From: Candidatus Kapaibacterium sp.
GTDB lineage: Bacteria; Bacteroidota; Ignavibacteria; Kapaibacteriales; UBA2268
Reading direction: 5' to 3'
Length of the DNA stretch: 7,757 nt
Assembly: GCA_030835065.1 (NCBI GenBank)
Contig: JAUQWR010000624.1
Coordinates: forward strand, 1-7,757
Each line of letters opens with the position of its first letter. The first letter of the stretch is position 1. Made by a program: the position numbers and the translations under genes. The notes beneath the pieces are model-generated. The model did no database searches and had not been told where the DNA came from. It saw only the letters and a program-made list of their open reading frames with translations. Below, one piece after another: positions 5,899-7,757 of this stretch.

Positions 5899-7341
5899 TT
5901 ATTCATGGCGCAAGGCAATTACCGGATCTACTCTTGCTGCTCTATAAGCCGGATAAAGACCAGCAAATAAGCTAATAACAATCGAAAATCCTAATGCACC
6001 AAATATCAACCAAAGTGGGAAATAAAATATATTAGCCTCGGGCACTCCCGAAGGCAAAACATAAGAATTAATTATAAATGATGCAGCTAAAGTAACTGAC
6101 CACCCAAGAAGCAGACCAATAACTCCACCCAAAAATCCAATTAATGAAGCTTCAATAAAGAAAATTCTCCTGATATCTGATTCACTCCCGCCAATTGCTT
6201 TCATAATTCCAATCTCTTTTGTTCTCTCTAATATAGACATTACCATTGTATTTATAATGCCTAATGCTGCAACAAAAAGAGATACAATACCAATGGCACC
6301 AAGAATTGCATCCATTACAAAAAACACTTTTCTTATTTCGTCTAGTTGATTTACAAATGATACGACGCTGAAATTCATTTTCTCTAATTTTGCTTTAGCA
6401 GCATCTACCATTTTAGCATCTTTTATTTTAATTTGAAAATTATTATACTTGCTTTTATTTGCAGAATTATTGCCTAATATTTCCCAAACATTGTCAAAAC
6501 CAAGTGTTGGAAGTGCGCTTGCAGTTTTTGGTGCAATTATAGCATCATTATTAATAAAGCTACTACTAAATTGATTGTCTTTTTTAAATATTCCAACAAT
6601 CCTAAATTTTGATTCTTTGTTTTCGAATGCATTATCAGCTATATTCCCCATCGCCTTCTCGCCACCAAACATAACAGTAGCTGCAGCTCCAACCAAAAAG
6701 CCTGACTTCATTGTTGCTGTATATAAATAAATCTCCTTTCCTATTATAGAATCTATCGGCAACAATTTATATCCATTTTCTATTTCTTTTTTCGTAAGTT
6801 CTTTAGTATCTTTTTCTTTAATAATAATTTTCAATCTTTTAAGCATACGATTGGAAACAACCATATCAGTGCAAGAGTCAGAGCTAAGAAATTTACCATA
6901 CGCTATCGTATTGAACGGGGGCAATTCGCCCATTTTATATGGTAAGGCAGCAACATTCGTTCTTACATCCACATCTCTAAACTTCAACCTGACTGGAAGC
7001 GATATTTCAGGAAATGCAATTTCCACTTCCGGTAAATTTTGAATTAGCTTCAAACTCGAATCATTCAAAACAGTAAATTTCTCGCTGGTATCTTTAAGCG
7101 AGCTCACATCGCCTTCCATTGCTGCTTCGATATCAATTTTCTTTGAGCTTACAACCATACTTGTAAATAAATCATTCTTTTTGAACGACTCCAAAACATT
7201 TTTTTCCATTCCAGCGCCGAAAGAAATCATTGAGCTAAGAGTTGCAATACCAACCACTACACCCAAAGTAGTAAGGATTGTTCTAAGAATAGCACGCTTA
7301 AGGTTATAAAGCCCCATATTTATTGCATCATATAACTTCAT
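5899..7341 (-). CDS. ABC transporter permease, MacB/FtsX type
   Basis: This is a membrane subunit of a type VII (MacB/LolCDE/FtsX-like) ABC system, which uses cytoplasmic ATP hydrolysis to drive work on the periplasmic side rather than transmembrane transport in the usual sense. Four membrane helices are visible: about 21-43, 344-369, 396-424 and 440-463. The large extracytoplasmic domain lies between the first and second. The coupling region ERTKEIGIMKAIGGSESDI is at 372-390, and the tail GLYPAYRAARVDPVIALRHE is at 461-480; both are characteristic of MacB permeases. The ATG overlaps the stop of the upstream ATPase gene by 4 bp (ATGA), with an AAAAAGGA ribosome site (7351-7358) 9 nt before it, so the two subunits are co-translated. 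At 480 residues it is longer than typical stand-alone MacB-like permeases (about 400); the extra length is in the external loop. Substrate unknown: antimicrobial peptide efflux, lipoprotein release or lipid handling are all possible. Confidence 0.92.
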   Translation of the reverse strand: MKLYDAINMGLYNLKRAILRTILTTLGVVVGIATLSSMISFGAGMEKNVLESFKKNDLFTSMVVSSKKIDIEAAMEGDVSSLKDTSEKFTVLNDSSLKLIQNLPEVEIAFPEISLPVRLKFRDVDVRTNVAALPYKMGELPPFNTIAYGKFLSSDSCTDMVVSNRMLKRLKIIIKEKDTKELTKKEIENGYKLLPIDSIIGKEIYLYTATMKSGFLVGAAATVMFGGEKAMGNIADNAFENKESKFRIVGIFKKDNQFSSSFINNDAIIAPKTASALPTLGFDNVWEILGNNSANKSKYNNFQIKIKDAKMVDAAKAKLEKMNFSVVSFVNQLDEIRKVFFVMDAILGAIGIVSLFVAALGIINTMVMSILERTKEIGIMKAIGGSESDIRRIFFIEASLIGFLGGVIGLLLGWSVTLAASFIINSYVLPSGVPEANIFYFPLWLIFGALGFSIVISLFAGLYPAYRAARVDPVIALRHE

Positions 7342-7757
7342 AGTTTGCCATCCTTTTTGTATTCTGTTTTTAATACTTTACCATCGAAAAGAGTAACAAC
7401 CTTATCAGATACTTTATGAGCAATTTCGGCTTCGTGAGTAATCATCATAATCGGGATATTTCTATTTTTGTTCAAGTCTAAGAGCAGGTTCATAATTTCA
7501 TCTGAAGTATTACTATCTAAGTTTCCTGTAGGTTCATCGGCTAATATCATTGCAGGATTATTAGCCAGAGCCCTGGCAATAGCAACTCTTTGTGCTTCAC
7601 CACCCGACATTTCAGCCGGCACATGATTCATTCTATCAGCTAAACCAACAGATTCGAGCAATTCAGCAGCTCTTTTTTTTCTGTCTTTTACAGATATTTC
7701 TGCAAATACCATTGGTAAAATAACGTTATCAAGAGCAGTTCTATAAGAAATCAGATT
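7338..7757 (-). CDS. ABC transporter ATP-binding protein, MacB/LolD type, 5' end outside the window
   Basis: This is the C-terminal 139 residues of the ATPase partner of the adjoining permease. The frame stays open to the window edge, and the residues before the Met at 7712 (NLISYRTALDNVILP) are the normal sequence just after the Q-loop, so that Met is not the start. Counting from the first visible residue, the signature is MSGGEAQRVAIARAL at 50-64 (with Met instead of the usual Leu). The Walker B and D-loop region, MILADEPTGNLDS, is at 70-82, and the H-loop ITHE is at 106-109. Walker A and the Q-loop glutamine lie beyond the window. The ENV/DNV-ILP and DEPTGNLD wording is that of the MacB/LolD/FtsE group. 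The stop codon overlaps the permease ATG, implying a fixed stoichiometric pair. A periplasmic adaptor (MacA-like) or TolC-type gene might lie upstream of this gene but is not visible. Confidence 0.94.
   Translation of the reverse strand, partial: NLISYRTALDNVILPMVFAEISVKDRKKRAAELLESVGLADRMNHVPAEMSGGEAQRVAIARALANNPAMILADEPTGNLDSNTSDEIMNLLLDLNKNRNIPIMMITHEAEIAHKVSDKVVTLFDGKVLKTEYKKDGKL

Noticed and set aside
7710..7712. Met codon at 7710-7712 as the start of the ABC ATPase
   Set aside because: The frame stays open to the window edge and the upstream residues match the conserved post-Q-loop region of LolD/MacB ATPases, so the gene is truncated by the window, not short.

Overview
This AT-rich window looks like a chromosomal housekeeping segment from a bacterium of the Bacteroidota/Chlorobiota (FCB) side of the tree. 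Three things suggest this: a Bacteroidetes-type NdpA nucleoid protein, a succinyl-CoA ligase beta chain resembling those of Chlorobi and Bacteroidetes, and a GatB plus a UbiE/MenG methyltransferase in an AT-biased genome. An Ignavibacteria/Kapabacteria-like lineage would fit, but that placement is recall-based inference. No phage, transposase, CRISPR, rRNA or tRNA is visible.

Layout, left to right. Positions 1-1032 (+) hold the 3' end of a umuD-like S24 peptidase gene, then two small unrecognised genes (142 and 120 aa) packed closely behind it. After 92 bp comes sucC (1125-2363, +), the beta subunit of succinyl-CoA ligase; sucD is not next to it. The convergent gap 2364-2541 contains two degenerate tandem copies of a hairpin-forming repeat. 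Positions 2542-4278 (-) carry a two-gene unit: ubiE/menG upstream and a NdpA/YejK-family nucleoid-associated protein gene downstream, 12 bp apart. A 94-bp divergent control region separates this unit from gatB (4373-5824, +). It contains a plausible sigma70-like promoter for gatB and a small palindrome touching its -35 box. gatB ends at a clear hairpin/T-tract terminator (5845-5885), which probably also serves the converging ABC transporter unit. Positions 5899-7757 (-) hold that unit: an ATP-binding subunit (5' end outside the window) overlapping by 4 bp a MacB/FtsX-type permease.

Functionally the window covers DNA-damage response (UmuD-like), the TCA cycle (SucC), menaquinone synthesis (UbiE/MenG), nucleoid organisation (NdpA family), tRNA-dependent amidation of Glu-tRNA(Gln)/Asp-tRNA(Asn) (GatB) and a MacB/LolCDE-like envelope ABC system. 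These are separate functions placed side by side rather than one pathway. The least explained parts are the two small genes behind umuD, the sucC-ndpA repeat, the SucC insertion and the enlarged extracytoplasmic loop of the permease. I saw no convincing evidence of a new defence or mobile system.
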